DNA of 49,054 bases. Source: Candidatus Moraniibacteriota bacterium. Its GTDB lineage: Bacteria > Patescibacteriota > Minisyncoccia > Moranbacterales > UBA2206. Below, piece by piece: positions 7,690 to 15,034 of the stretch (positions within the stretch are counted from its first letter, which is position 1; each line of letters begins with the position of its first letter). The stretch covers positions 1 through 49,054 of the forward strand of contig JAUXSK010000022.1 of NCBI GenBank assembly GCA_030679995.1, read 5' to 3'. The notes beneath the pieces are model-generated. The model did no database searches and was not told where the DNA came from. It saw only the letters and a program-made list of their open reading frames with translations. Position numbers and translations under genes: made by a program.

Positions 7690-9243
7690 ATGCGCTGCCC
7701 ACAATTAAACATTGTTTTACATAATATGGGTATCATCCTATTCTTCGTTCTCATCTTAATAGCCTCGGCTTTTATTCCCCAATATTTCATCATTTTCGTA
7801 GTCCTAAATCTTTTTTTAGGGCTTTTTTTGTCCTTCTTCCAAGTAGCTATCGCTTTATTGCCACATTTCAAGCCTAAACGGAAGAAAATAATAACACAGC
7901 CTTTCGTATCAATCCTTATTCCAGCATACAATGAGCCGCCGATCATTTTGATGCAGACACTGGATACGTTAGCGCAGCTTGAATATGAAAATTTTGAAGT
8001 CCTAGTAATAGACAATAACACGAAGGATATATCCGTTTGGAAACCAGTGGAAATTTTTACAAAAACGCTTGGGGAAAAATTCAAGTTTTTTCACGTCGAC
8101 CCTCTTTTGGGATTCAAGGCTGGAGCGCTTAATTACCTTTTGGAGCGTTTGGACTCGAAGTCGGAATATGTGGCGGTTTTGGACGCTGACTATCTGGTCA
8201 GGTCCGATTTTCTCATAGTCGCTCTTTCATATTTTTCAGATGATGACATAGGCCTCGTCCAGTTTCCCCAGTATTATCGCAATCACATCAAACAAAACCA
8301 ACCGATTGTGGATGAATACCGCCATTTTTTCAGCATCTATATGAATATGGCAAATCATTTGGATTGTGTCCCTTCGACTGGTACGGTCAGCGTGTATAAA
8401 TCAAAGATTCTTGAGCAATTAAAAGGTTTTAGAGGGGAAGCGTTAACGGAAGACGCAGATTTGGGGCTTAGGATTTATGAGGCCGGATACAAGGGTATTT
8501 ATGTGGACCGTCCGATGGGTTATGGCCTGATGCCATATGACCTCGAGGCGTATAAACATCAAAAATGGCGCTGGGCTTTCGGTAACGCCCAGTCGCTATG
8601 GACATTGTTTTCTATGTTTGGAAAAATAGCATTCAGGTCTTGGTTCGGATTTTTACTGCACCTTACTGCTTGGGACCATATGAATTTCTTGCCATTTGCT
8701 GTGATTGCCGCCTACGTTGTCGTGCTTTTGCCGTTTGCTCCGCTAACGGATCAACATCGCCAGCTTTTTGATATAGCTTCCATCTCGCTTGTCGCCACTT
8801 TGGCCTGCAAATGGATTATTTTTTGGGTATCGCTTAGGCACCAAGAAAATTCGTTCAGGCGTTCCTGGCGAGCGTTCCTGGTGCATATGGGTATGACGTT
8901 GACCTACTCGGGAGCATGGTTGGCGTTTCTTTTCCAGACCAAATCGGTTTTTGAACGCACCAATAAATTCATTCTGGCTAAAATGCCGAACTTGTTCAAA
9001 AATACCTACAAGGAACTTTTTTTGGGAATCTGGTTTCTGGGAGGGGTTATCGAGGCGTTTTTTATGGGTGGAAGAATCACGACCAAGTTGACATTCCTCG
9101 TCGCTTCCCTCATTTTGTTTTGCGTCTATTATGTCAATTGGAAAATTTATCCGACCAAGGCTTATTCAAAAAAAATACTTGCTGATATAGAATCGAAATA
9201 TAAACCATATCTAATTGAAAACAAATCCGTAAAAATTTTATGA
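7690..9243 (+). CDS. Processive membrane glycosyltransferase, GT2 (cellulose synthase-like)
   Basis: The 517-residue protein has two N-terminal membrane helices (about 13-58), a cytoplasmic GT2 domain (about 70-300) and several C-terminal membrane helices. The catalytic signature of processive GT2 enzymes is complete: Asp in VIDNNT, D165/D167 in LDADYLV, D255 in TEDADLG, and QKWRW (291-295), the QxxRW acceptor motif. Such enzymes polymerise a beta-linked polysaccharide while moving it across the membrane. The sugar is not predictable. It overlaps the next GT4 gene by 4 bp (ATGA), so the two are translationally coupled. An alternative start is ATG 7726. Confidence 0.88.
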   Translation: MRCPQLNIVLHNMGIILFFVLILIASAFIPQYFIIFVVLNLFLGLFLSFFQVAIALLPHFKPKRKKIITQPFVSILIPAYNEPPIILMQTLDTLAQLEYENFEVLVIDNNTKDISVWKPVEIFTKTLGEKFKFFHVDPLLGFKAGALNYLLERLDSKSEYVAVLDADYLVRSDFLIVALSYFSDDDIGLVQFPQYYRNHIKQNQPIVDEYRHFFSIYMNMANHLDCVPSTGTVSVYKSKILEQLKGFRGEALTEDADLGLRIYEAGYKGIYVDRPMGYGLMPYDLEAYKHQKWRWAFGNAQSLWTLFSMFGKIAFRSWFGFLLHLTAWDHMNFLPFAVIAAYVVVLLPFAPLTDQHRQLFDIASISLVATLACKWIIFWVSLRHQENSFRRSWRAFLVHMGMTLTYSGAWLAFLFQTKSVFERTNKFILAKMPNLFKNTYKELFLGIWFLGGVIEAFFMGGRITTKLTFLVASLILFCVYYVNWKIYPTKAYSKKILADIESKYKPYLIENKSVKIL

Positions 9244-10295
9244 AAATAGCATTGCTTGCGCCGTTGTGGAAAAAAGTCCCACCGGAAAAATATGGTGGCT
9301 CCGAATCGGTGGTCGCCAATTTAGCTAAGGGATTGACCGAACTTGGCCATAATGTGACTACGTTCGCCTGCGGAGGATCAGAGGTGTCTGGTAAATTGGT
9401 CCCGGTCATTGAAAAGCCGATGTATGATTTAGTCGGTGGTTTCGATTGGAGCGGTATTAAGCAATATGAATTTCTTTCCTTCTTTGAATTGGGTAAGCGC
9501 ATAAATGATTTTGATGTCGTCCATAACCATATGGGATTTCATCCGATTGCCCTAGCTCCATTTATGAAAGCTCCTTTTATAACAACGCTCCATAGCAGCT
9601 TGCCGCCGGACTTTCCATATTTAGCGGAAGCGTTCAAGGAATATCCATTTGTGTCTATCAGTGACGCGCAAAGGAAATTGACGCCTGAACTAAATTATGT
9701 TGATACCGTATTTCATGGGATAGATGTAAAAGCGTTTCAGCCTCGCTTGGAAGGAAAGGGAAATGGATTTGTATTCGTGGGAACTCTTTCTTATAACAAA
9801 GGAATCGATATAGCGGTGAAAGCGGCGAAAGAAATCGGAGTAAATTTGACAATTGCCGGAGAAATTCGTGAAGGGGATAAAAAATTTTTAGATGAGGAAG
9901 TTTTTCCTTTTATCGATGGAGAGCGGATAAAATTTATCGGTGAGATCGGGCATGAAGAAAAAAATCATTTGTTTTCCGAAGCGGACGGCGTACTTTTCCC
10001 ATCGCGCTGGAATGAGGCATTCGGATTGGTAATGGCAGAATCTTTGGCTTGCGGAACTCCGGTTGTCGCTTTGGATAACGGAGCGGCTTCCGAAATTTTA
10101 CGCAACGGAGAGACGGGATTTATCGTTAAAGATGGAATATCTTTTGCTGAAGCGATGAAAAAGGTTGGCGGTATTTCACGAGAAAAGTGCCGGTCAGAGG
10201 CTGAAGAAAGGTTTGATATTTCGATTATGGCGAAAAATTACGAAAAAACTTATAACAGATTGATAATGGAAAAAAGATCAGGAATTAAGAGATGA
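9240..10295 (+). CDS. GT4-family glycosyltransferase (first of two paralogues)
   Basis: This 351-residue protein is a GT-B retaining glycosyltransferase. The N-terminal domain opens with MKIALLAPLWKKVPPEKYGG and a GLTELGHNVTTF motif. The C-terminal nucleotide-sugar domain has GTLSYNKGID and the ExxxxxxxE region, EAFGLVMAESLACGTPVVAL. Its start codon overlaps the stop of the upstream GT2 gene. It resembles the next gene over its full length, suggesting tandem duplication. Likely role: building a surface glycan with the GT2 enzyme. Donor and acceptor are unknown. Confidence 0.9.
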   Translation: MKIALLAPLWKKVPPEKYGGSESVVANLAKGLTELGHNVTTFACGGSEVSGKLVPVIEKPMYDLVGGFDWSGIKQYEFLSFFELGKRINDFDVVHNHMGFHPIALAPFMKAPFITTLHSSLPPDFPYLAEAFKEYPFVSISDAQRKLTPELNYVDTVFHGIDVKAFQPRLEGKGNGFVFVGTLSYNKGIDIAVKAAKEIGVNLTIAGEIREGDKKFLDEEVFPFIDGERIKFIGEIGHEEKNHLFSEADGVLFPSRWNEAFGLVMAESLACGTPVVALDNGAASEILRNGETGFIVKDGISFAEAMKKVGGISREKCRSEAEERFDISIMAKNYEKTYNRLIMEKRSGIKR

Positions 10296-10345
10296 AATAA
10301 ATAATTCGAAGAAAGAAAAACCTTTTGATCTTCGATAGGAAATAA

Positions 10346-11413
10346 ATGAAAATAGCTATTGTCGCGCAGGTTATGATTCCTATTCCACCAAAGAAATATG
10401 GCGGGATAGAATTAATTGTAGATGAGCTAGTTCACGGTTTGGCTGAAAGAGGACACGAGGTAACGGTTTTTTGCTCTGGAGGGTCAACCATTTCTGGCCA
10501 TAATATCATTCGCATAGAAACGTCACCTTATCCGACTCGAGAACATCCTGCTGAAAATCGTGAATGGGAAAGAGCGCAACTGCTCGAAGTGTTAAATCAT
10601 CAACACAATTTTGATGCGGTTCACCTCAATTACGAACCAATCATTTGTCGTTTTGATGTGAATGGGAAAATTGTGAATCTGCTTGATTTTTTTGAAGTTC
10701 CGGTGGCGTTGACGTTTCACAATATAACAAATATTGCAGAAAATATAGCATATTACAAAAACACTCCTTCTCTCCATCATCATACTATGATTTTTGTGAG
10801 TGAAAACCAGCGTCTTCCCGTGTCTTTTTTCCCAAATTCAAAAGTTATCTACAATGCTCTTCCAATTGAGAAATTTCCAGTCGAATCCAAAAAAGAAAAC
10901 TATTTGCTGTTTCTCGGAAGAATCACTCCTGTCAAAGGAATATTGGAGGCGATTGCAGTTTCTCAGAAAACCAATATCCCGTTGGTCATTGTTGCCAAAA
11001 TTGATTCGGTGGACAAAGAATTTTACGAAAAGGAAGTGAAGGATAAAATTGACGGAAAACTTATTCGCTATATGGGTGAAGCGGATTTCGCTGGAAAAAT
11101 TGAGTATTATAAAAAAGCGAAATGCTTGTTGTTTCCGATTCTTTGGGAAGAGCCGTTCGGGCTGGTGATGGCGGAAGCTTTGACTTGCGGAACTCCTGTG
11201 GTGGCGTTCAGGAGAGGTTCGGTCCCGGAAATCGTCCAGGACGGAGTCAATGGGTTTATTGTCGATGATGTCGATCAAATGGCCGAGGCGGTCGGAAAAG
11301 TTGGAACAATTTCAGCCGATAAATGCCGGAAAAGCGTGGAAAGCAGATTTTCAGTAAAGAAAATGGTCGATGAGTATGAGTCGGTCTTTGAAAAAATTGC
11401 CCGAAGAAAATAA
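10346..11413 (+). CDS. GT4-family glycosyltransferase (second paralogue)
   Basis: This 355-residue GT-B enzyme shares with its upstream neighbour the opening PPKKYGGIELIVDELVHGL, the GHEVTVFCSGGS motif and the C-terminal EPFGLVMAEALTCGTPVVAF. The catalytic glutamate pair is intact. The 50-bp gap from the previous gene contains GAAAGAAAA and GATAGGAAA runs but no clear promoter, so it likely belongs to the same operon, which ends at the terminator at 11427. The acceptor-binding N-terminal half differs most between the paralogues, which suggests successive transfer steps. Confidence 0.9.
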   Translation: MKIAIVAQVMIPIPPKKYGGIELIVDELVHGLAERGHEVTVFCSGGSTISGHNIIRIETSPYPTREHPAENREWERAQLLEVLNHQHNFDAVHLNYEPIICRFDVNGKIVNLLDFFEVPVALTFHNITNIAENIAYYKNTPSLHHHTMIFVSENQRLPVSFFPNSKVIYNALPIEKFPVESKKENYLLFLGRITPVKGILEAIAVSQKTNIPLVIVAKIDSVDKEFYEKEVKDKIDGKLIRYMGEADFAGKIEYYKKAKCLLFPILWEEPFGLVMAEALTCGTPVVAFRRGSVPEIVQDGVNGFIVDDVDQMAEAVGKVGTISADKCRKSVESRFSVKKMVDEYESVFEKIARRK

Positions 11414-11426
11414 AGCTGTTTTTAAT

Positions 11427-11454
11427 TCCTCCTGCGCACGGGGAGGATTTTTTT
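11427..11454 (+). terminator. Rho-independent terminator of the glycosyltransferase operon
   Basis: TCCTCC (11427-11432) pairs with GGAGGA (11442-11447) and is followed by seven T residues. It is immediately followed by the -10 box of the next gene. Confidence 0.75.
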
Positions 11455-11462
11455 GGTATGAT
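11454..11462 (+). promoter_or_regulatory. Extended -10 promoter overlapping the end of a terminator
   Basis: TGGTATGAT directly abuts the T run of the upstream terminator and ends 6 nt before the ATG at 11469. It predicts a leaderless methyltransferase mRNA and decides that start. Confidence 0.55.
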
Positions 11463-11468
11463 AGGGAT

Positions 11469-12101
11469 ATGGAGCGGGATAAAAACAAGCAAGTTATAGG
11501 AATTTACAATAAGATCGCGAAGAAATACGCGGAAGCTTTTGACAATGACAGGTCGGATGATCGCTATGTTGACAGACTACTGGCTTGTCTGGGTAGGAAT
11601 GGCCGGATTTTGGATCTGGGTTGCGGGACGGGAAGATTGGCTGGCTATATGCAGGCCAAAGGTTTCGAGGTGGTCGGAGTCGATTTGTCGGAAAAAATGC
11701 TTGAAATCGCAAAAAGGAAACATCCCGGAATAGGATTTATCCTGGCTGATATGCGCGAATTGGAATTGGAGGAAAAATCCTTTGATGCGGTCTGCTTGGC
11801 ATATTCCATTTTCCATTTTGAAAAACCGGAAGCCCGGGAAATATTGAAAAAGGCCAACGTGTTTTTGAGGCCCGGAGGTTTCCTGTTTTTGATCGTGCAG
11901 GAGGGAGAAGGGGAAGTTTTTGAGAATGATCCGCTTTTTCCGGAAGATAAAATATTTTTAAGCCTGTATTCGGAAAATGAGATGGTCAGAATCGCGGAAG
12001 ACTCTGGATTCGGGGTGGTGCGGATTGAAAGATGCGCTCCGGCAAATCAGGATGTGGAGTTTGATTTCAATAAACTGATCGCGATTTGCCGGAAGGTATA
12101 A
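11469..12101 (+). CDS. Class I SAM-dependent methyltransferase
   Basis: From the ATG at 11469 the protein is 210 aa. Motif I is ILDLGCGTGRLAGYM, followed by the motif II acidic residue in VVGVDLSEKMLEIAKRK and the post-II region FILADMRELELEEKSFDAV, all typical of the Methyltransf_11/25 families. The substrate cannot be named. The frame stays open for 99 bp upstream, but that segment runs back through a terminator and into the preceding glycosyltransferase gene. The extended -10 at 11454-11462 places the mRNA 5' end at this ATG. Confidence 0.88.
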   Translation: MERDKNKQVIGIYNKIAKKYAEAFDNDRSDDRYVDRLLACLGRNGRILDLGCGTGRLAGYMQAKGFEVVGVDLSEKMLEIAKRKHPGIGFILADMRELELEEKSFDAVCLAYSIFHFEKPEAREILKKANVFLRPGGFLFLIVQEGEGEVFENDPLFPEDKIFLSLYSENEMVRIAEDSGFGVVRIERCAPANQDVEFDFNKLIAICRKV

Positions 12102-12147
12102 TTTTCAATTTTTGGGAATCCAGCCAGGATGGGTCAACGGCGATCGC

Positions 12148-12176
12148 TTGACGCGGCAATTCGGTTTTGCTATGCT
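12148..12176 (+). promoter_or_regulatory. Promoter of the tRNA gene
   Basis: TTGACG (12148-12153), 17 bp, then TATGCT (12171-12176) preceded by TGC. Both hexamers and the extension are good. The tRNA begins about 26 nt after the expected start point. Confidence 0.6.
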
Positions 12177-12208
12177 GGATAACTATGTTTTTTGTTTTGG
12201 ATCAGTGT

Positions 12209-12283
12209 CGGGGTGTGGCTCAATAGGTGGAGTGCCGGAGTGCAACCCGGAGATCGGAGGTTCGAGTCCTCCCATCCCGACCA
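12209..12283 (+). tRNA. tRNA-like gene with GCA anticodon and a defective anticodon stem
   Basis: A cloverleaf can be drawn with an encoded CCA end: acceptor CGGGGTG/CATCCCG, D stem GCTC/GAGT, T arm GGAGG-TTCGAGT-CCTCC, discriminator A. The anticodon arm is odd. With T33 at 12241 the anticodon is GCA (Cys), but the stem 27-31/39-43 has only two of five pairs. Shifted, it makes a 4-bp CCGG/CCGG stem with an 8-nt loop. Adding one T between 12246 and 12247 would give a perfect 5-bp stem, 7-nt loop and 5-nt variable loop, so one base appears missing. C1-G72 and A73 are not typical for tRNA-Cys. It may be a true variant, a pseudogene, or an assembly error. Confidence 0.6.
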
Positions 12284-12322
12284 ACCCTTCCATCGGAAAT
12301 TTCAAAATGACATAGGCGGTTT

Positions 12323-12374
12323 TTTACAAAAGGTCCCGGAATACGCATAAACGTTTATGCGGAACCAATTCCGG
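12323..12374 (+). promoter_or_regulatory. LacI/PurR-like palindromic operator over a possible purE promoter
   Basis: CGCATAAACGTTTATGCG (12344-12361) is a perfect 18-bp palindrome centred on AAACGTTT, the core of LacI-family sites; the E. coli PurR box is ACGCAAACGTTTGCGT. It is nested between CCGGAAT (12336-12342) and ATTCCGG (12368-12374), so the RNA could also fold. A weak promoter, TTTACA (12323-12328), 17 bp, CATAAA (12346-12351), would have its -10 inside the palindrome. Operator function is inferred. Confidence 0.5.
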
Positions 12375-12405
12375 ATTGCAAAAAAATATTTCCAGGAGGA
12401 TTGTG

Positions 12406-12912
12406 ATGCAAGTAGTGATTCTGGTAGGCAGCAGCTCGGATGTGCCGAAGATGCTGCCGGCTAAAAAATTGTTGGATGATCTGGGTGTCGAGTGTGAGAT
12501 GCGCATAACGAGCGCCCATCGCACGCCCGAGCGCACCGTGATGCTTGTCGATGAGGCGAGAGACGCCGGATGCCAGGTGTTCATATGCGGCGCTGGTATG
12601 GCGGCCCATCTGGCTGGGGCGGTGGCCGCTCAAACGACCAAACCGGTCATCGGCGTGCCATTGACTTCGAGTGCGTCGCCGTTGGGTGGGGTGGATGCGC
12701 TGTTGGCTACGGTACAGATGCCCTCCGGCATGCCGGTAGCTACGGTAGCTATCGACGGAGCCAAAAATGCGGCGTGGCTGGCTGCGCAGATTCTGGCCCT
12801 GGTCGACCGGAATGTCGCATTGAAGTTGCATAAGGCCAGGGAATCCGCCGCCCGAGATGTCGTGGCGGCGGATAAAAAGTTTCAGGCGGAGTCGGGCGGC
12901 AAAGCCGATTGA
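12406..12912 (+). CDS. purE: PurE, N5-carboxyaminoimidazole ribonucleotide mutase
   Basis: PurE moves the carboxyl group of N5-CAIR to make CAIR in purine synthesis. The 168-residue protein shows GSSSDVPKM, the SAHRTPERT substrate loop, the [11 protein letters not shown] segment, [11 protein letters not shown] and [18 protein letters not shown], so class I PurE is secure. The start at 12406 is set by AGGAGG at 12393-12398; the frame opens 30 bp earlier without support. No other pur gene is nearby. The coding sequence is visibly richer in G+C than its neighbours and has a strong Shine-Dalgarno site, unlike most genes here, which hints at acquisition from another genome. Confidence 0.93.
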   Translation: MQVVILVGSSSDVPKMLPAKKLLDDLGVECEMRITSAHRTPERTVMLVDEARDAGCQVFICGAGMAAHLAGAVAAQTTKPVIGVPLTSSASPLGGVDALLATVQMPSGMPVATVAIDGAKNAAWLAAQILALVDRNVALKLHKARESAARDVVAADKKFQAESGGKAD

Positions 12913-12935
12913 TCCCCTGGATTACATAGTGATTC

Positions 12936-12973
12936 ATCCCTGTGGGCGGACTATCCGTCCCGGGGATTTTTTT
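12936..12973 (+). terminator. Rho-independent terminator of purE
   Basis: ATCCC (12936-12940) and the following TGGGCGGA pair with TCCGTCCC and GGGAT, a long hairpin with one bulge ending at 12967. A T run to 12973 follows. Confidence 0.75.
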
Positions 12974-13037
12974 AAGTGGCTATCGGAACTGAAAATAAGC
13001 ATTTTCGCGCAGGCAAAAACCAGCAGGGCAAGTTTTG

Positions 13038-13046
13038 TGATATAAT
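13038..13046 (+). promoter_or_regulatory. Extended -10 promoter for a short RNA
   Basis: TGATATAAT is a perfect extended -10. No gene starts within 100 bp; the sequence that follows is a structured, terminator-ended stretch. Confidence 0.5.
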
Positions 13047-13052
13047 AAAAAT

Positions 13053-13123
13053 AAGATGATGTCAAAAATCGCGGCATCTGCCTGACAGCGGTTGCTGGCA
13101 AATAATCGGCGTCAGGTTTTTTT
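13053..13123 (+). ncRNA. Candidate small RNA, about 70 nt
   Basis: Between the promoter at 13038 and a terminator-like end lies about 70 nt without a coding frame. It can form AGATG/CATCT (13054-13058 with 13075-13079), CAGC/GCTG (13086-13097), and an outer stem CCTGAC/GTCAGG (13081-13086 with 13111-13116) followed by seven T residues. The last two helices share C13086. It could be an independent small RNA or a terminated leader of the gene at 13159. No known family is recognised. Confidence 0.4.
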
Positions 13124-13158
13124 GGGAACGACATAATTAATTTTTTTTAATCCAAGCT

Positions 13159-13524
13159 ATGCCGGAAAATATCAAAAGCTATCCCGAATTCGCAAACGGT
13201 AAAACGGAAGAAAACAAAGAGGAGATAAACTATAATCTCTGGAAAATAGATGTGGCCATAAAAGAATCCGAGGAAGAATTAAGAAACGAACGGGAGAAAT
13301 TGAAGAGAATGTCGGAGGATAGGAATGTGGCGGATAATTATCCGGATGGTGGGGATGCTGAATATGCGGAACAGTTGCGGAAGCATATTGAGGAGTCCGA
13401 AATACTGCTTGAACAGACGCGCATCCTGAGGATGAAATTCCAGGACTTGCTTGGAAAATATGTACGGCAAGATGAAGAGGAAAAAGGGATATTGGAAGTT
13501 TTTGAATCGAAAAATATCCAATGA
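13159..13524 (+). CDS. Hypothetical coiled-coil cytoplasmic protein
   Basis: This 121-residue protein is highly charged and lacks a signal peptide or membrane segment. It has two predicted helical stretches, about 20-52 (rich in E and K, with EESEEELRNEREKLKRM-like heptads) and 70-105, joined by a DNYPDGGD turn, so a helical hairpin is likely. It has no cysteine pairs, so it is not a DksA-type zinc protein. I do not recognise a family. No clear Shine-Dalgarno site is present. The short gap before the next promoter shows it is a separate unit from the caspase-like gene. Confidence 0.6.
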   Translation: MPENIKSYPEFANGKTEENKEEINYNLWKIDVAIKESEEELRNEREKLKRMSEDRNVADNYPDGGDAEYAEQLRKHIEESEILLEQTRILRMKFQDLLGKYVRQDEEEKGILEVFESKNIQ

Positions 13525-13555
13525 AAAAAAGTCTGGCAAGCGCGCTGTTTTTTTG

Positions 13556-13564
13556 TGATATAAT
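13556..13564 (+). promoter_or_regulatory. Extended -10 promoter of the caspase-like gene
   Basis: TGATATAAT, identical to the element at 13038 and also preceded by a T run (TTTTTTTG). The ATG is 31 bp downstream in an A-rich leader without a Shine-Dalgarno site. Confidence 0.55.
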
Positions 13565-13595
13565 CAAAGTGTAATTATTTAATAAAAATAAAAAA

Positions 13596-14789
13596 ATGAA
13601 AAAAACATTGGTTGCCGTGTTCGCTTTCGTGTTTTTGCTTGGCGTAATGGGAGTGGCGGCGCAGGAAAAGGGGGCTGGAAAATTTGACAAGCCGAGCAAG
13701 GCAAAAAATGTGCAAATTTCGAAAAAACAGGTTCTTTCTGAAAGCGATCGGAAAAAACTGGATTCTATTGAGAGCGAATTGAAGGGCAAGCCAGTGAAAG
13801 TGTCAACGGTCGTGGATCCTTCAGTAGGAGGAGTGACAGGCGCGTTGGGCGATGCGATACCGTCCGGCGGCAAGAAATATGCCATTCTGGTCGGCCTTGC
13901 CAATTATCCCGGGACCGTCAATGATCTTTGTGTCGTTGATGCCAAGACCGGAGAGAATTATCCGACAATGGAAGACGGATTGGCGTATTATTGCAAAGAT
14001 GAAGATACTGTGCATATGAAGCAGGCTTTGGTGGATGAATATGGTTATGACGCGGAGAATATTTACACCTTCAGCGATGCGGGCGCGAATTTTGATTCGA
14101 TAAAGTCCCGGATTGATGAATTGGTCGGCACCGAAACGGCTCCGGGAAAATTGACGGCTGATGACGAATTGGTATTCTTTTTCAGCGGACACGGTTCGAC
14201 TGGAATCGCTTATGATGGGACTGGCGCGGAAGAACTTAGCAAAGATGAAGATTTAGATGAGGCTATCGTGATTTATGACCAGGAATATGACGAGAATGCT
14301 TTTTTGAATGACCCCGCATACGCCGCAAGCTATGTGGCGGGAGATTCAGCTTTCATTTGGGATGACCAGCTTAGGGCTTGGTTTGCGAATTCTCTGACTG
14401 ACAGAATTTTTTTCGCCTTTGATACTTGCCGGGCCGGAGGGATGGATGATCTCCAATCTGCCGGACGGGTTTTGGCGATGTCCAGCACTGAATCCCAGAG
14501 TTCCTATACTTACTACTTGGGCGGAACGCAGACGGATGTGGATGTGATCCAGTCGAGCGAGGGATTATTCGCCCATTATTTCGTGCGGCGGGCAATGTCC
14601 GATGAGCTGGGGGATGGCTCCAATCCGCTCAGCAAAAAAGATCCAACAAAATATGATGGAAATGTGGCAGTGGAAGAAGCCTTCAGTTACGCATATCCGA
14701 TTGTCAGGACGGCCACCGGCAATAGGCAGAATCCAACTTTAAATGACAAATTCTTTAATGATTTGTTGCTTGGTTATCAATTGGACTAA
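13596..14789 (+). CDS. Secreted caspase-like cysteine peptidase (clan CD, C14-like)
   Basis: This 397-residue protein has a signal peptide (about 1-22, ending GVAA before QEK), a charged linker, and a caspase-like domain from about residue 92. The catalytic His is H199 in ELVFFFSGHGS and the Cys is C278 in FFAFDTCRAGG. The domain opens with KYAILVGLANYPG, as expected for the fold, and EGLFAHYFVRRAM matches the late G-x-F-T helix region. Caspase-like peptidases cut after Asp, Lys or Arg; the specificity here is not readable. Export is unusual to find in a putative host-associated ultra-small cell and suggests a target outside the membrane. Own promoter and terminator. Confidence 0.85.
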   Translation: MKKTLVAVFAFVFLLGVMGVAAQEKGAGKFDKPSKAKNVQISKKQVLSESDRKKLDSIESELKGKPVKVSTVVDPSVGGVTGALGDAIPSGGKKYAILVGLANYPGTVNDLCVVDAKTGENYPTMEDGLAYYCKDEDTVHMKQALVDEYGYDAENIYTFSDAGANFDSIKSRIDELVGTETAPGKLTADDELVFFFSGHGSTGIAYDGTGAEELSKDEDLDEAIVIYDQEYDENAFLNDPAYAASYVAGDSAFIWDDQLRAWFANSLTDRIFFAFDTCRAGGMDDLQSAGRVLAMSSTESQSSYTYYLGGTQTDVDVIQSSEGLFAHYFVRRAMSDELGDGSNPLSKKDPTKYDGNVAVEEAFSYAYPIVRTATGNRQNPTLNDKFFNDLLLGYQLD

Positions 14790-14815
14790 GGAGTTGCAGT
14801 ACCTTATGCTTGATA

Positions 14816-14845
14816 GCAAAAACCGCCATTCCTGGCGGTTTTTGC
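14816..14845 (+). terminator. Strong Rho-independent terminator of the caspase-like gene
   Basis: A 13-bp perfect stem (14816-14828 with 14833-14845) around a TTCC loop, with A and T tracts in the arms, so it could work on both strands. Confidence 0.85.
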
Positions 14846-14864
14846 ATAGCGGCATCAGTATTTT

Positions 14865-14893
14865 TTGCGGACTTCGTTTTTCCGTGCTATAAT
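14865..14893 (+). promoter_or_regulatory. Strong promoter upstream of a structured leader
   Basis: TTGCGG (14865-14870), 17 bp, TATAAT (14888-14893) with a TGC extension. This is among the best promoters in the window, yet the next start codon is 141 bp away. Confidence 0.65.
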
Positions 14894-14899
14894 CAAGCC

Positions 14900-15007
14900 A
14901 ACACCTTGGATATTATGGAGCGATAAAGTGGCAGGTCCTCAAGTGAGGCGCTGTATTGCGAAGAAGTAATATCAATTAAAACCGGTTAATTTTTTAGCCG
15001 TTTTTTT
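14900..15007 (+). ncRNA. Candidate structured leader or small RNA before the DedA gene
   Basis: The transcript from 14900 can fold into a closing helix GATATTA/TAATATC (14909-14915 with 14967-14973). This encloses AGCG/CGCT (14919-14922 with 14949-14952) and CCTC-AAGT-GAGG (14937-14948), with a large one-sided bulge at 14923-14936. A weak terminator hairpin CGGTTA/TAGCCG (14983-15000) and seven T residues follow. The aptamer-then-terminator layout resembles a riboswitch controlling the DedA gene at 15035, but I match it to no known class. A free small RNA is the alternative. Confidence 0.45.
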
Positions 15008-15034
15008 ATTTTAATCCAATAAGAATAAAATTTT

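Noticed and set aside
12112-12315. 67-codon frame across the tRNA
   Set aside because: It is an accidental frame through a tRNA gene and its leader.
14900-15007. Known riboswitch class for the DedA leader
   Set aside because: I compared it from memory with fluoride, ZTP, preQ1 and Mg2+ types and found no match in conserved bases, so no class is named.
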